Notes: generated by a model not told the origin, from the sequence alone. Counted from the first letter of the stretch, positions 15,359 to 23,598 are shown. The stretch is DNA of 24,688 nt from UBA1181 sp963619325 (GCA_963619325.1 CAVEVQ010000031.1:1-24688); one strand, 5' to 3'. Made by a program: numbers and translations.

Positions 15359-15366
15359 TACTTTTG
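15359..15366 (+). promoter_or_regulatory. -7 element of the ammonia-lyase gene
   Basis: TACTTTTG fits TAnnTTTG. It begins two bases after the T-tract of the preceding terminator and ends 22 bases before the ATG at 15389. Confidence 0.55.
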
Positions 15367-15388
15367 TAGAATCTAAAATGAAAATCAA

Positions 15389-16954
15389 ATGAGCAAATTA
15401 AATAGTGACGAATTAGACTACATCTATCTCACTGACATTAAAGAGATTTTGTATAGCGGACGTAAAGTTGCATTCACCAAAGAGATTCTTGACACAGTAC
15501 AGAAAAGTTTTGACTTTTTGAAAGATTTCTCAAAAGATCGTGTCATCTACGGAATCAACACAGGTTTTGGACCGATGGCTCAATATCGTGTAAACGACGA
15601 CGAGCGAGAGCAACTACAATACAACATCATCCGCAGTCACTCGGCGGGCGCAGGCAAACCACTGCCCAATATCTACGTCAAAGCGGCCATGGTCGCTCGC
15701 GTCGGCACTTTTATTCAAGGCGCGTCTGGCGTTCACCCCGAATTGGTGAAATTAATCACGGAATTCATCAACAACGATATTTATCCGTTCATCCCAGAAC
15801 ACGGTAGTGTGGGTTCAAGTGGCGACTTAGTTCAACTTGCCCATATGGCTCTCACCCTCATCGGCGAAGGTCAAGTGTTTTACAAAGATAAATTTCAACC
15901 TACCAAAGAGGTGTTAGACAGTCTATGCCTCAAGCCAATGGGAATCCACATTCGCGAGGGGCTTTCTGTTACCAACGGAACCTCTTTCATGACAGGTATC
16001 GGATTGGTCAACTTCTTTGAAGCCAACCGTTTACTCTCTTGGGCTACCATCGCCTCTGTAATGGTCAACGAAATAGCCTCTTCCTACGACGATTTCATGA
16101 ATGAAACATTGAACGCCGTTCGATACCAGCACGGTCAAAACATCATTGCCGAACTGATGAGAGATTGGAGCGAAGACAGCCAGTGCATGCTCAGTCGCGA
16201 AGACGAATTATACAATGGTGGACATACAGAATCCGTTTTCAAACACAAAGTGCAACCCTATTACTCATTGCGTTGTATTCCTCAAATCTTAGGTCCCGTC
16301 TATGAGGCACTTCTCAACACAGGGGAGGTCTTGGAAAATGAAGTCAACTCTGCCACAGACAACCCAATCGTAAGCGCAGAAGACAGAAATGTCTACCACG
16401 GAGGAAACTTCCACGGAGATTACGTCTCATTCGAGATGGATAAACTGAAAATCGCCGTCACTAAGATGACTATGCTGATGGAGCGTCAGATGAACTATTT
16501 GTTTCACGACCGTATCAACGGCATCCTTCCTCCATTCGTCAACATGGGCGTCTTAGGTTTGAACTATGGCATGCAAGCCTGCCAGTTTACGGCCACTTCA
16601 ACAACAGCCGAATGTCAGACGCTTTCTAACCCAATGTATGTTCACTCTATCCCTAATAACAATGACAATCAAGACATTGTGAGCATGGGTACGAACTCTG
16701 CATTGTTGGCCAAACGTGTTGTAGAGAACGCCTTTCAAGTGATGTCTATCCACTTTATGTCTATCGTTCAAGCCATCGATTGTTTGGATATTTCATCTAA
16801 ATTGGCATCAAAATCAAAAGTGATTTACGATGATATCCGTGCATTCTTCCCTAAATTCGTTGACGACACGACCAAGTACGAAGATATCGCCAGAATGGAG
16901 AAGTACCTGAGAGAGAAAGATTTAGACGAGTTAATCGACACCAACATTGAATAA
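15389..16954 (+). CDS. Aromatic amino acid ammonia-lyase (HAL/PAL/TAL family), pigment-locus type
   Basis: A 521-residue MIO enzyme that removes ammonia from histidine, phenylalanine or tyrosine to give the corresponding acrylic acid. The catalytic Tyr54 is in RVIYGINTGFGPM, and NIIRSHSAGAGKPL is at 79-92. The MIO-forming triad lies in GSVGSSGDLVQLAHMAL as Ser143-Ser144-Gly145, where most members have Ala-Ser-Gly. LENEVNSATDNPIV and the substrate-binding loop with NGTSFMTG are also present. A plain histidine-utilisation role is unlikely because no hut genes are near. The neighbours (FabG, LolA-like and LolB-like proteins) are those of aryl-polyene/flexirubin clusters, where such a lyase supplies the aromatic starter acid, for example 4-coumarate. 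The substrate is inferred. First gene of an operon; the META gene starts 15 bases downstream. Confidence 0.88.
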   Translation: MSKLNSDELDYIYLTDIKEILYSGRKVAFTKEILDTVQKSFDFLKDFSKDRVIYGINTGFGPMAQYRVNDDEREQLQYNIIRSHSAGAGKPLPNIYVKAAMVARVGTFIQGASGVHPELVKLITEFINNDIYPFIPEHGSVGSSGDLVQLAHMALTLIGEGQVFYKDKFQPTKEVLDSLCLKPMGIHIREGLSVTNGTSFMTGIGLVNFFEANRLLSWATIASVMVNEIASSYDDFMNETLNAVRYQHGQNIIAELMRDWSEDSQCMLSREDELYNGGHTESVFKHKVQPYYSLRCIPQILGPVYEALLNTGEVLENEVNSATDNPIVSAEDRNVYHGGNFHGDYVSFEMDKLKIAVTKMTMLMERQMNYLFHDRINGILPPFVNMGVLGLNYGMQACQFTATSTTAECQTLSNPMYVHSIPNNNDNQDIVSMGTNSALLAKRVVENAFQVMSIHFMSIVQAIDCLDISSKLASKSKVIYDDIRAFFPKFVDDTTKYEDIARMEKYLREKDLDELIDTNIE

Positions 16955-16969
16955 TAAAATCTGAAGACA

Positions 16970-17383
16970 ATGAAGAAACAGGTAATTGCTTTGCTTTCGA
17001 TTGCAGGAACGTTGGCAGCGTGTGGTTCACAAAAAACAACAGTCAACGAGTCCAAATTGTATGCTGGCGAATGGCGCGTAGTTGAAATTCGAGGAGAAGT
17101 GCCTGCCTACAAGGAAGACGGAGCCTACATCAACTTTGACAAATCAAGCGGAGAAACACAAGGCAACGCAGGCTGCAACATTCTCAACGCCCCATTCAAA
17201 CAAAACGGTGCAAGCCTTAAAATTGAAAACGGAGCTATGACACGAATGATGTGCTTGGATGGCGACATAGAACAGAAATACGTTGATGCGCTGGAGGATG
17301 TTCGTGCATTTAATTTTTCAGAAGACACTCTTCTTTTGTTGGACGGCAAAGACAACGCCGTTCTGAAATTCGTTTTAAAATAA
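16970..17383 (+). CDS. META-domain lipoprotein (HslJ-like)
   Basis: A 137-residue protein with a lipoprotein signal, MKKQVIALLSIAGTLAAC (Cys18). The META-domain core follows: LYAGEWRVVEIRGE, INFDKSSGETQGNAGCNILN, LKIENGAMTRMMCLDGDIEQ, and the terminal LLLLDGKDNAVLKFVLK. The GNAGCN and TRMMC segments are diagnostic. META proteins are small outer-membrane or periplasmic lipoproteins whose best-known member, HslJ, is linked to novobiocin resistance; the biochemical role is unclear. It sits between the ammonia-lyase (15-base gap) and fabG (19-base gap), so it is probably co-expressed with the pigment-type genes, though META proteins are not a usual part of such clusters as far as I know. Confidence 0.85.
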   Translation: MKKQVIALLSIAGTLAACGSQKTTVNESKLYAGEWRVVEIRGEVPAYKEDGAYINFDKSSGETQGNAGCNILNAPFKQNGASLKIENGAMTRMMCLDGDIEQKYVDALEDVRAFNFSEDTLLLLDGKDNAVLKFVLK

Positions 17384-17402
17384 TCAAGGAAAATATTTAT
17401 AA

Positions 17403-18131
17403 ATGAAAGTTGCATTAGTTACAGGAGCATCACGCGGTATCGGTCGCGCATGCGCAATAAAATTAGCTGAGATGGGCTATTACGTCATCATCAACTACCA
17501 ATCGAATGAGGCTGAAGCCTTGAACACATTGAAGATGGTACGCGAAAAGGGGGCTAACGGCGAAATCATGAAATTTGACGTTGCCAACGCAGGTGAGGTC
17601 GAAAAGGCAATCACCGACTGGCAGGAATCTCACGAAGGAGAATACATTGAGTGTTTAGTGAACAACGCAGGTGTACGACGCGACAGTCTATTGATCTGGA
17701 TGACCAACGAAGACTGGGAAAAAGTGTTGGACACAAGTTTGAACGGATTCATGTACACCACTCGCTCCGTATTGCAACCAATGTTGAAGAAAAAGAACGG
17801 ACGTATCGTCAATATGGTGTCCCTATCTGGACAAATGGGCTTACCTGGGCAGACCAACTACTCCGCAGCCAAAGGTGCTGTCATGTCGGCGACCAAAGCC
17901 TTGGCTCAAGAAGTGGCTCGCAAGGGTGTAACCGTCAACGCCGTGGCACCCGGATATGTCCGAACAGACATGACTGCCGATTTGGACGAGGCCAACTTGA
18001 AAGCACAAATTCCGATGAAACGTTTCGGTGAGCCAGAAGAAATCGCCGCCACCGTAGGATTCTTAGTGTCAGACGCCGCTTCCTACATCACAGGTCAAAT
18101 CATCGCTGTCAATGGTGGACTTTACACCTAA
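17403..18131 (+). CDS. fabG: 3-oxoacyl-ACP reductase, FabG-type SDR
   Basis: A 242-residue short-chain dehydrogenase/reductase that uses NADPH to reduce a 3-oxoacyl chain on acyl carrier protein. The cofactor motif TGASRGIG is at 7-14, NNAG at 87-90, and the catalytic tetrad is Asn114, Ser140 (or Ser142), Tyr153 and Lys157. PGYVRTDM follows, and the C-terminal TGQIIAVNGG is typical of FabG. The sequence MVSLSGQMGLPGQTNYSAAK is complete around the active site. It may act in general fatty-acid synthesis. Its place behind an aromatic ammonia-lyase and ahead of LolA-like genes points instead to reduction of the growing polyene chain in a pigment pathway. It ends the first transcription unit of the locus, since a strong terminator follows at 18151. 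Confidence 0.92.
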   Translation: MKVALVTGASRGIGRACAIKLAEMGYYVIINYQSNEAEALNTLKMVREKGANGEIMKFDVANAGEVEKAITDWQESHEGEYIECLVNNAGVRRDSLLIWMTNEDWEKVLDTSLNGFMYTTRSVLQPMLKKKNGRIVNMVSLSGQMGLPGQTNYSAAKGAVMSATKALAQEVARKGVTVNAVAPGYVRTDMTADLDEANLKAQIPMKRFGEPEEIAATVGFLVSDAASYITGQIIAVNGGLYT

Positions 18132-18150
18132 TCTGTCGGCAAAACACACG

Positions 18151-18188
18151 AAAAAAAAGGTGATGCTTTGTGTATCACCTTTTTTTTT
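18151..18188 (+). terminator. Terminator after fabG
   Basis: AAAAAAAAGGTGAT (18151-18164) and ATCACCTTTTTTTT (18174-18187) form a perfect 14-bp stem with a 9-base loop, ending in nine T. The symmetric A- and T-tracts would also allow function on the minus strand. Confidence 0.88.
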
Positions 18189-18189
18189 C

Positions 18190-18197
18190 TACTTTTG
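18190..18197 (+). promoter_or_regulatory. -7 element of the lolA-like operon
   Basis: TACTTTTG fits TAnnTTTG, begins two bases after the terminator T-tract, and lies 63 bases before the ATG at 18261. The 18-base string from the T-tract through this element is identical to that at 15349-15366. Confidence 0.5.
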
Positions 18198-18260
18198 GCA
18201 AGTCAATGCCCATGGAAATAGAGCGTTGACAAACAGGATAAACAAGAAAAAGAAAGTAGT

Positions 18261-18908
18261 ATGAAGAAAATAATAGTATTATTAATAACATTCACTGCTT
18301 CAATAGCAATGTCTTTGGCACAAACAGCAGTTACAGACGTAGCAGCGCTAAAGAGCAAAATGCAAGAGGCAGCCTCTAAGGTTTCTTCCATAGAAAGCGA
18401 CTTTACACAAGAGAAATATATGTCTGTAATGTCCAACAGCATGAAATCAAGTGGAAAATTTTACTATGAGAAACATGACAAGGTGAAATTGGAATACCAA
18501 AAACCATTCAAGCAAAACATGACGATGAACGGAGACAAGCTTGTGATGGAGATGAATGGCAAAAAAAACTCAATGGACGCTTCTGCCAACCCTATGGCCG
18601 CAGAACTCAAAAAAGTAATTACTGCTTGTATGAGTGGCGACATTGCCAACATCGGTGCGAACTACAAATTAGAGTACTTTCAAGATGCCGACAACTATAT
18701 TGTGAAAATCACACCACAATCAGCCGACATTCAAAAATTCGCACAACAAGTCGACCTGACATTGAACAAAAAAAATTTCTCCGTTGAGAAAATGAAGATG
18801 ATCGAGCCTTTGAAAAAAGGACAACAGAAAAACGACTATACAGAATACACGTTCTCTAACAAAGAGTTCAACAAGCGCATTGCGAACTCCGTCTTCTCTG
18901 TAAGATAA
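18261..18908 (+). CDS. lolA: LolA-like outer-membrane lipoprotein carrier
   Basis: A 215-residue exported protein with the signal MKKIIVLLITFTASIAMSLA. LolA-family features follow: ALKSKMQEAASKVSSIESDF, FTQEKYMSVM, SSGKFYYEKHDKVKLEYQKP, MNGDKLVMEMNGKK and the C-terminal YTFSNKEFNKRIANSVFSV. LolA is a periplasmic half-barrel carrier for lipids. Chromosomes often also carry cluster-linked paralogues in aryl-polyene and flexirubin loci, where they may help move the lipid-like pigment to the outer membrane. Beside the ammonia-lyase and FabG, and directly ahead of a LolB-like lipoprotein, this copy is probably of that second kind, so it need not be the general carrier. It has its own -7 element after the fabG terminator. 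Confidence 0.8.
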   Translation: MKKIIVLLITFTASIAMSLAQTAVTDVAALKSKMQEAASKVSSIESDFTQEKYMSVMSNSMKSSGKFYYEKHDKVKLEYQKPFKQNMTMNGDKLVMEMNGKKNSMDASANPMAAELKKVITACMSGDIANIGANYKLEYFQDADNYIVKITPQSADIQKFAQQVDLTLNKKNFSVEKMKMIEPLKKGQQKNDYTEYTFSNKEFNKRIANSVFSVR

Positions 18909-18924
18909 AAATAAAGCCTACTCA

Positions 18925-19608
18925 GTGAAGAAGAAAGTAAAAATTCTCCTATTGATTGCAATAGGGGTCGTACTCGTTATGATACAGGCGAGTTGCACCC
19001 CTAAATTTTTCCGCAACAAAGGCATGACACCCTCAGGAAGTGTAGTTGTGCCACGTTCCAACCTTCTCCCCGCTTTCGACAGTCTGCAAGAATCCCGCTA
19101 CTACACAGCGCAGATTGACTATAAAAACAACTCCATGGTAGGAGTATTAGGAATGACGGAAGAGACCCCAGGTCATTATCGAATGGTGATGATGACTACT
19201 TTCGGAATGACCTTATTTGATTTCACCATCTCTAAGACTGAGTTCACCGTAAATAGTTGCATAGAACAGATGAACAAAAAAATGGTGTTGAAAATCTTAG
19301 AAAAAGATTTCAGAAGCATTTTGATGCTCAATCTGAAAAATAAAATAAAAGGTGTTTTATACCAGGTGGCGCACCACAAAGAGGCAAAAGACGAAGAAAC
19401 ACAACAAATTGTTACGGCTGGATACCAACTTAAAGCTGACGATGGCGTTGCAAACTACTTGGTCGTTGCAAAGGATGGAGAGTGGGTGCGTATGATTGAG
19501 AATGGTAGTTCCATCACACGCATGTCTGCCGTCTTCAACGATGACATTGTAACAATCGAGCATCCTAAATTAGGATTGAAAATGGTTATGACACGAATGG
19601 AAAATTAA
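18925..19608 (+). CDS. LolB-like/DUF3261-like lipoprotein
   Basis: A 227-residue lipoprotein read from a GTG at 18925; no ATG lies nearby in frame. The signal is KILLLIAIGVVLVMIQASC, with the lipidated cysteine expected in the QASC box. The mature region contains NLLPAFDSLQESRYYTAQID, MVGVLGMTEETPGHYRMVMM, TTFGMTLFDFTISKTEFTVN and the C-terminal VTIEHPKLGLKMVMTRM, the pattern of a single-sheet lipid-binding half barrel. Aryl-polyene loci commonly carry a LolA homologue together with a DUF3261/LolB-like lipoprotein, and this pair fits (16-base gap). I cannot confirm the exact family from sequence alone. It probably receives cargo from the LolA-like protein at the outer membrane. It is the last backbone gene before the methyltransferase cluster. 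Confidence 0.65.
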   Translation: MKKKVKILLLIAIGVVLVMIQASCTPKFFRNKGMTPSGSVVVPRSNLLPAFDSLQESRYYTAQIDYKNNSMVGVLGMTEETPGHYRMVMMTTFGMTLFDFTISKTEFTVNSCIEQMNKKMVLKILEKDFRSILMLNLKNKIKGVLYQVAHHKEAKDEETQQIVTAGYQLKADDGVANYLVVAKDGEWVRMIENGSSITRMSAVFNDDIVTIEHPKLGLKMVMTRMEN

Positions 19609-19637
19609 AGAACGCGAAATCGGAATCAAGTATCCTG

Positions 19638-21023
19638 ATGGCGTTGACGCTTTGTCATAAGACAAGATTAATGATAGAGAACAAATATACAAGTAGACCA
19701 TACGAAATCTCTCAAGAATTTTCCGATATGGTTTGTGAACCCCAATTTAATTTATTCTTCAACAATGGGGAAAATGAACGAAAAGAGGAAGGTACATTGA
19801 GGGTACTGTCACTTTTTTCTGGTTGTGGAGGTATGGATTTAGGTCTTGAGGGCGGTTTTATTTGTCACAAAAAGTCCATAACTAACGATGAATACATTCA
19901 CCATGCCGTTAATAAAGATTGGGTAATGCTCCAGCGGAATGTGTTTCGCACTGTTTTTGCCTGTGACATTTTGGAAGAAGCCAGATTGACTTGGTTGCGG
20001 TATATGTCCAGATTTAATATTAATCCAGACATTTACCACCTTGAAAGCATTGTTGATTTAGTTAAACTACAACGAGATGGACATGATGTTTTCCCACATA
20101 ACGTTGACATTGTTACAGGTGGTTTCCCCTGTCAGGATTTCAGCGTTGCAGGAAAGAGAAAAGGATTTGATTCTTCTGTTTCTCACAATGGCGAAAAAAG
20201 AGAAAATGACAAACCTTCGGAGGAAACCCGAGGAAAATTATACATGTGGATGAAACAGGTCATCGACATTGTTCAGCCAAAAATGTTTATAGCAGAAAAT
20301 GTCAAAGGGCTTGTTAGTCTTGGAGATGTAAAGGATATAATCCAAAGAGATTTTTCCTCTGCAAATGGAAATGACTATATTGTGCTAAATCCTCAGGTTC
20401 TTCATGCTGCAAATTATGGCGTTCCTGAAACAAGAGAGCGTGTAATATTTATTGGCATTAAACGTTCGGCTCTCTCGCCAAAGGCAATAGAGGCATTGGA
20501 AAAAGAAGATATTCCAGAAGAGTACAATCCCTATCCTAAACCAACACACAACTTTAACTGTAATAACAACAAACTGGCCAAACCTGTCTGTTATAGAGAC
20601 ATATTCCAGAACTTGCCAGAGCCGTCCAAGTCATCCGACCTTTCGCAGAAAACTTATTCTAAGGCGAAGTTCCTAACACACGGACAAGGTCAAACCGAAA
20701 TCAATTATGACGGTTTAGCACCTACAATACGTTCTGAACACCATGGAAATATAGAATATCGCAGACTGTCTCATGAGCATGGCGGAAAGAATATTGAAGA
20801 ACTCGGGAAAGGATTATGCGAACGTCGCCTAACCCCTCGCGAGTGTGCTTTGATTCAAACTTTCCCGCCTGACTATCCATTTGTCTTCTATAAACCGAAT
20901 TCAAGCAGGTATGCCGTTAGTCCGTCTGGCGCATATAAAGTAATCGGAAATGCAGTACCCCCTATGTTGGCCTTCAACATTGCACGCAGAATACAAAACA
21001 TCTGGCCTCTATATTTTGATTAA
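19638..21023 (+). CDS. DNA cytosine-C5 methyltransferase (first of the M-M-R-M cluster)
   Basis: A 461-residue enzyme; the start may be ATG 19638 or ATG 19671. Motif I (VLSLFSGCGGMDLGLE) is at 56-71 and the catalytic PCQDFS has Cys165. The acidic AENVKGL motif VI and a motif VIII reading VPETRERVIFIG are present; the latter has Glu where QxRxR enzymes have Gln. TPRECALIQTFP (IX) and GNAVPPMLAF (X) complete the set. The stretch between motifs I and IV is long (~95 residues against ~60 in compact enzymes such as M.HhaI), with an insertion around 75-135. The target-recognition region includes KFLTHGQGQTEINYDGLAPT. The recognition sequence cannot be read. No promoter is visible in the 29 bases after the LolB-like gene, so it may be transcribed from the pigment-locus promoter. 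Confidence 0.92.
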   Translation: MALTLCHKTRLMIENKYTSRPYEISQEFSDMVCEPQFNLFFNNGENERKEEGTLRVLSLFSGCGGMDLGLEGGFICHKKSITNDEYIHHAVNKDWVMLQRNVFRTVFACDILEEARLTWLRYMSRFNINPDIYHLESIVDLVKLQRDGHDVFPHNVDIVTGGFPCQDFSVAGKRKGFDSSVSHNGEKRENDKPSEETRGKLYMWMKQVIDIVQPKMFIAENVKGLVSLGDVKDIIQRDFSSANGNDYIVLNPQVLHAANYGVPETRERVIFIGIKRSALSPKAIEALEKEDIPEEYNPYPKPTHNFNCNNNKLAKPVCYRDIFQNLPEPSKSSDLSQKTYSKAKFLTHGQGQTEINYDGLAPTIRSEHHGNIEYRRLSHEHGGKNIEELGKGLCERRLTPRECALIQTFPPDYPFVFYKPNSSRYAVSPSGAYKVIGNAVPPMLAFNIARRIQNIWPLYFD

Positions 21024-21138
21024 TATGAATACAGAACATAACATCATCGCAATACGCAAAAAGGAATGCTTGTGCAGACTCGTTAGATGTAGATAGGCGA
21101 GATTTAATAACGCCTTCCGAAATGAAAAAAATAGAATA
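21024..21138 (+). other. Intergenic stretch with a short, apparently disrupted reading frame
   Basis: Frame from ATG 21025 reads MNTEHNIIAIRKKECL before soon hitting TAG. From 21074, one frame over, ADSLDVDRRDLITPSEMKKIE runs to a TAA that overlaps the next methyltransferase ATG as TAATG. Dropping one base near 21073 would fuse the two into a ~37-residue peptide translationally coupled to the methyltransferase. It could be a decayed small gene, a leader peptide or chance. No family recognised. Confidence 0.3.
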
Positions 21139-22179
21139 ATGACGAAATATACATACAAAGTTTTAGACCTTTTTTGCGGATGTGGCGGTATGTCGCTTGG
21201 ATTTGAGAAGGTTGGATATGATGTCCTCTTGGGTATTGATATATGGAAAGACGCTCTTGAAACATACAAATACAATCACCACAATAGCCAAGTGTTACAA
21301 GCCGACATGTCTACATTGTCAGGAGAAGACGTAGAGTCATTAATTGGAACTTCCAAAGTGGACGTTATAATTGGTGGCCCCCCTTGCCAAGGGTTCTCTG
21401 TTGCCGGAAAGCGCATAGTCGATGATGAAAGAAATAAGCTGTACAAAGGCTTTGTAAGAATGGTTCAGTACTTCAAGCCGAAAGCTTTTGTGATGGAAAA
21501 CGTGCCAAACATTCTTTCTATCGGAGGCGGAATGGTTCGGGAATCCATAATAAAAGATTTTACGGAACTAGGTTACACGGTTAACGTTCAGGTTGTTCTT
21601 GCATCAGATTATGGCGTGCCTCAAAATCGCAGAAGAGCTGTCTTTGTTGGATTGACAAATGGAAGCACATTCGATTTCCCTGCACATAGCGTTACTACTA
21701 AGGTTACTTCAAAAGAAGCATTAAGTGATTTGCCAGAGTACTCCATAGCAGAAGGTGGAGATTATGTGTGTCAACCACAAAGTGCATATCAAAAGCTAAT
21801 ACGAGAGAATAGCGACAAGGTCTTTAATCATGAAATTACAATACATAATGATAAGACTAAGGAAATAATTTCTTTGGTGCCAGATGGGGGAAATTACAAA
21901 GATTTGCCTTTAGAATTGCAACAAACACGTAAAGTGCATATAGCATGGACTCGCTTAAATAGTGAAAAGCCGAGTTTCACAATAGATTGTGGGCATAATC
22001 ATCATTTTCACTACAAATACAATAGGGTTCCAACCGTGCGTGAGTCCGCTCGCATCCAATCCTTTCCTGATAATTTTGTATTCTTAGGAAACAAAGGAAG
22101 TCAGCTTAAACAAGTAGGAAATGCAGTGCCTCCGTTATTGGCGGTAGCTATATCTACACAACTTTTAAAATATTTATAA
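21139..22179 (+). CDS. DNA cytosine-C5 methyltransferase (second of the M-M-R-M cluster)
   Basis: A compact 346-residue enzyme. Motif I (VLDLFCGCGGMSLGFE) is at 8-23, the catalytic PPCQGFSVAGKR has Cys83, motif VI is MENVPNI, motif VIII is GVPQNRRRAVFVG, and the C-terminus carries TVRESARIQSFPDNF and GNAVPPLLAVAI. The target-recognition region contains PSFTIDCGHNHHFHYKYNRV, a histidine- and aromatic-rich stretch that I associate with several type II C5 methyltransferases but cannot tie to a specific site. All catalytic motifs are intact. It differs greatly from the other two enzymes in the cluster, so these are not recent duplicates. It ends 3 bases before the DUF3883 nuclease gene, which makes it the most likely direct partner of that nuclease. 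Confidence 0.93.
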   Translation: MTKYTYKVLDLFCGCGGMSLGFEKVGYDVLLGIDIWKDALETYKYNHHNSQVLQADMSTLSGEDVESLIGTSKVDVIIGGPPCQGFSVAGKRIVDDERNKLYKGFVRMVQYFKPKAFVMENVPNILSIGGGMVRESIIKDFTELGYTVNVQVVLASDYGVPQNRRRAVFVGLTNGSTFDFPAHSVTTKVTSKEALSDLPEYSIAEGGDYVCQPQSAYQKLIRENSDKVFNHEITIHNDKTKEIISLVPDGGNYKDLPLELQQTRKVHIAWTRLNSEKPSFTIDCGHNHHFHYKYNRVPTVRESARIQSFPDNFVFLGNKGSQLKQVGNAVPPLLAVAISTQLLKYL

Positions 22180-22182
22180 ATC

Positions 22183-23598
22183 ATGTACAAGCCAGAAAAT
22201 CAATATAGATGTACAATCATAAGAGGTAAAAGTCAATCTGACATGGAAGACTTGTTGCCTCTGTACGCCAATATTGTCCATAAATATTGTCCATGTGAGG
22301 AACAGATGTTTAAGGAAAAAGCAAGAAGACAAATCTCAAAAGCATTATTTGCAACTAAGGCATATGCTACGCTTGATAGTTCTAATCAGAAAACCGTAGA
22401 CAACCATCTTACAGAAATTGCAGGTACTTTGCTTGGTTTGTATTATCCAAAAAATGATGATGAGAATACCATTATTTGCGAATCTGCTTCTTGTAAGTAT
22501 CTTGTTGAGAACCAAGATTTCCCGACTTTTTTCAAAAATCTATGCCTTAACTTTCAATTCCCAAATGGGGCAAAGTGGATTCAATATGTTCGAATTGACA
22601 TTAAGAAAAACTTAAATATCAAGCCCTTCTGTTACATAGTATCTTTGTTGTACTATGCGCAACAACAGGAAGACAAAGTGTTGCTTTCAAAACAAGAGAT
22701 TGGATATTACGTTCTAAATAATTTGGACGTTTTACAGGGTAATGTTTCTTGCAAAGAAGTTTACGAACGTATAATGTCCGATAGAGCACACAAGATAAAA
22801 CGTGACAAGTTGAGTGGTTCACGAGATTGGCAACATATTAAGGAACAATTTAATTTGTTAGAACTTTCCAATATCATTGAGTGTGATAATACAAACCTTT
22901 GGCTGAATCCACAAGAAGCAAAAGTCATATCAATTTTCCTTGAAAATAACGGCAAAGTTGCCTTTGACTGTTACAAGTATGATTTGGATACAAAACAGGG
23001 AAAGAACTCTTTGCTTAATGATTGGAGAGAGTATAATGGAACTTTCCATAAAGAATTGTATGACATCAATACTCGCTTTAATACTGATGTCGTGATTGTT
23101 GATCGAGATGTTCAGAAAGTAAAGAGCAGTGCAATAAAATCAACTGTGGATTTAGGAGACGAAGGTGAAGCCTTGGTTTTCAGACTTGAACAAGAGCGGG
23201 TCCGTAATTTCAAAGAGCGTTTGGTCAACAAGGTTCTTCTTTTAGGAAAGACAAAAGGTTTGGGATATGACATATCCTCTATAGAGGCTGACGAAAATCC
23301 TGAAAAACCTGAATTTGCTCGATATATAGAAGTTAAAGCTACAAAGCGAATAACAGACCCTAGTTTTGACAAAACCTGGGGAGACTCTCTTAACATAACT
23401 GCCAAAGAATGGATTGCGGCTGAACAGTATGGTGAATACTATAATATCTACAGAGTGTATTTTACCAAAAACAATACTTTTGTAGTTCGCATAAAAAATC
23501 CATACAAGAAGGCTATGGATGGAGAGATAGAGGTCTATCCGACAATTTATCAAATGAATTTCGATGCAAGTGTAATAGAAAAAAGATATGGCATATAA
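22183..23598 (+). CDS. DUF3883-domain nuclease, putative restriction endonuclease
   Basis: A 471-residue protein. The C-terminal ~150 residues fit DUF3883, a PD-(D/E)XK nuclease-like domain: GDEGEALVFRLE (Glu329, Glu336), GLGYDISS with Asp363, RYIEVKAT with Glu383-Val-Lys385, then AKEWIAAEQYGEYYNIYRVY. Asp363 plus Glu383-x-Lys385 give a full catalytic set. Residues 1-320 match no domain I recognise. They include a cysteine-containing start (YANIVHKYCPCEEQMFKEKA) and helical sections such as DRAHKIKRDKLSGSRDWQHI, and may provide DNA recognition. It lies 3 bases after one cytosine methyltransferase and overlaps the next by 11 bases, so a restriction role is strongly suggested by context. It could instead be a modification-dependent nuclease; the three linked methyltransferases make classical restriction more likely. 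Confidence 0.8.
   Translation: MYKPENQYRCTIIRGKSQSDMEDLLPLYANIVHKYCPCEEQMFKEKARRQISKALFATKAYATLDSSNQKTVDNHLTEIAGTLLGLYYPKNDDENTIICESASCKYLVENQDFPTFFKNLCLNFQFPNGAKWIQYVRIDIKKNLNIKPFCYIVSLLYYAQQQEDKVLLSKQEIGYYVLNNLDVLQGNVSCKEVYERIMSDRAHKIKRDKLSGSRDWQHIKEQFNLLELSNIIECDNTNLWLNPQEAKVISIFLENNGKVAFDCYKYDLDTKQGKNSLLNDWREYNGTFHKELYDINTRFNTDVVIVDRDVQKVKSSAIKSTVDLGDEGEALVFRLEQERVRNFKERLVNKVLLLGKTKGLGYDISSIEADENPEKPEFARYIEVKATKRITDPSFDKTWGDSLNITAKEWIAAEQYGEYYNIYRVYFTKNNTFVVRIKNPYKKAMDGEIEVYPTIYQMNFDASVIEKRYGI

Noticed and set aside
15389..16954. Histidine catabolism (hutH) assignment
   Set aside because: No hutU, hutI or related genes lie nearby, and the FabG, LolA-like and LolB-like neighbours fit an aryl-polyene/flexirubin locus better.
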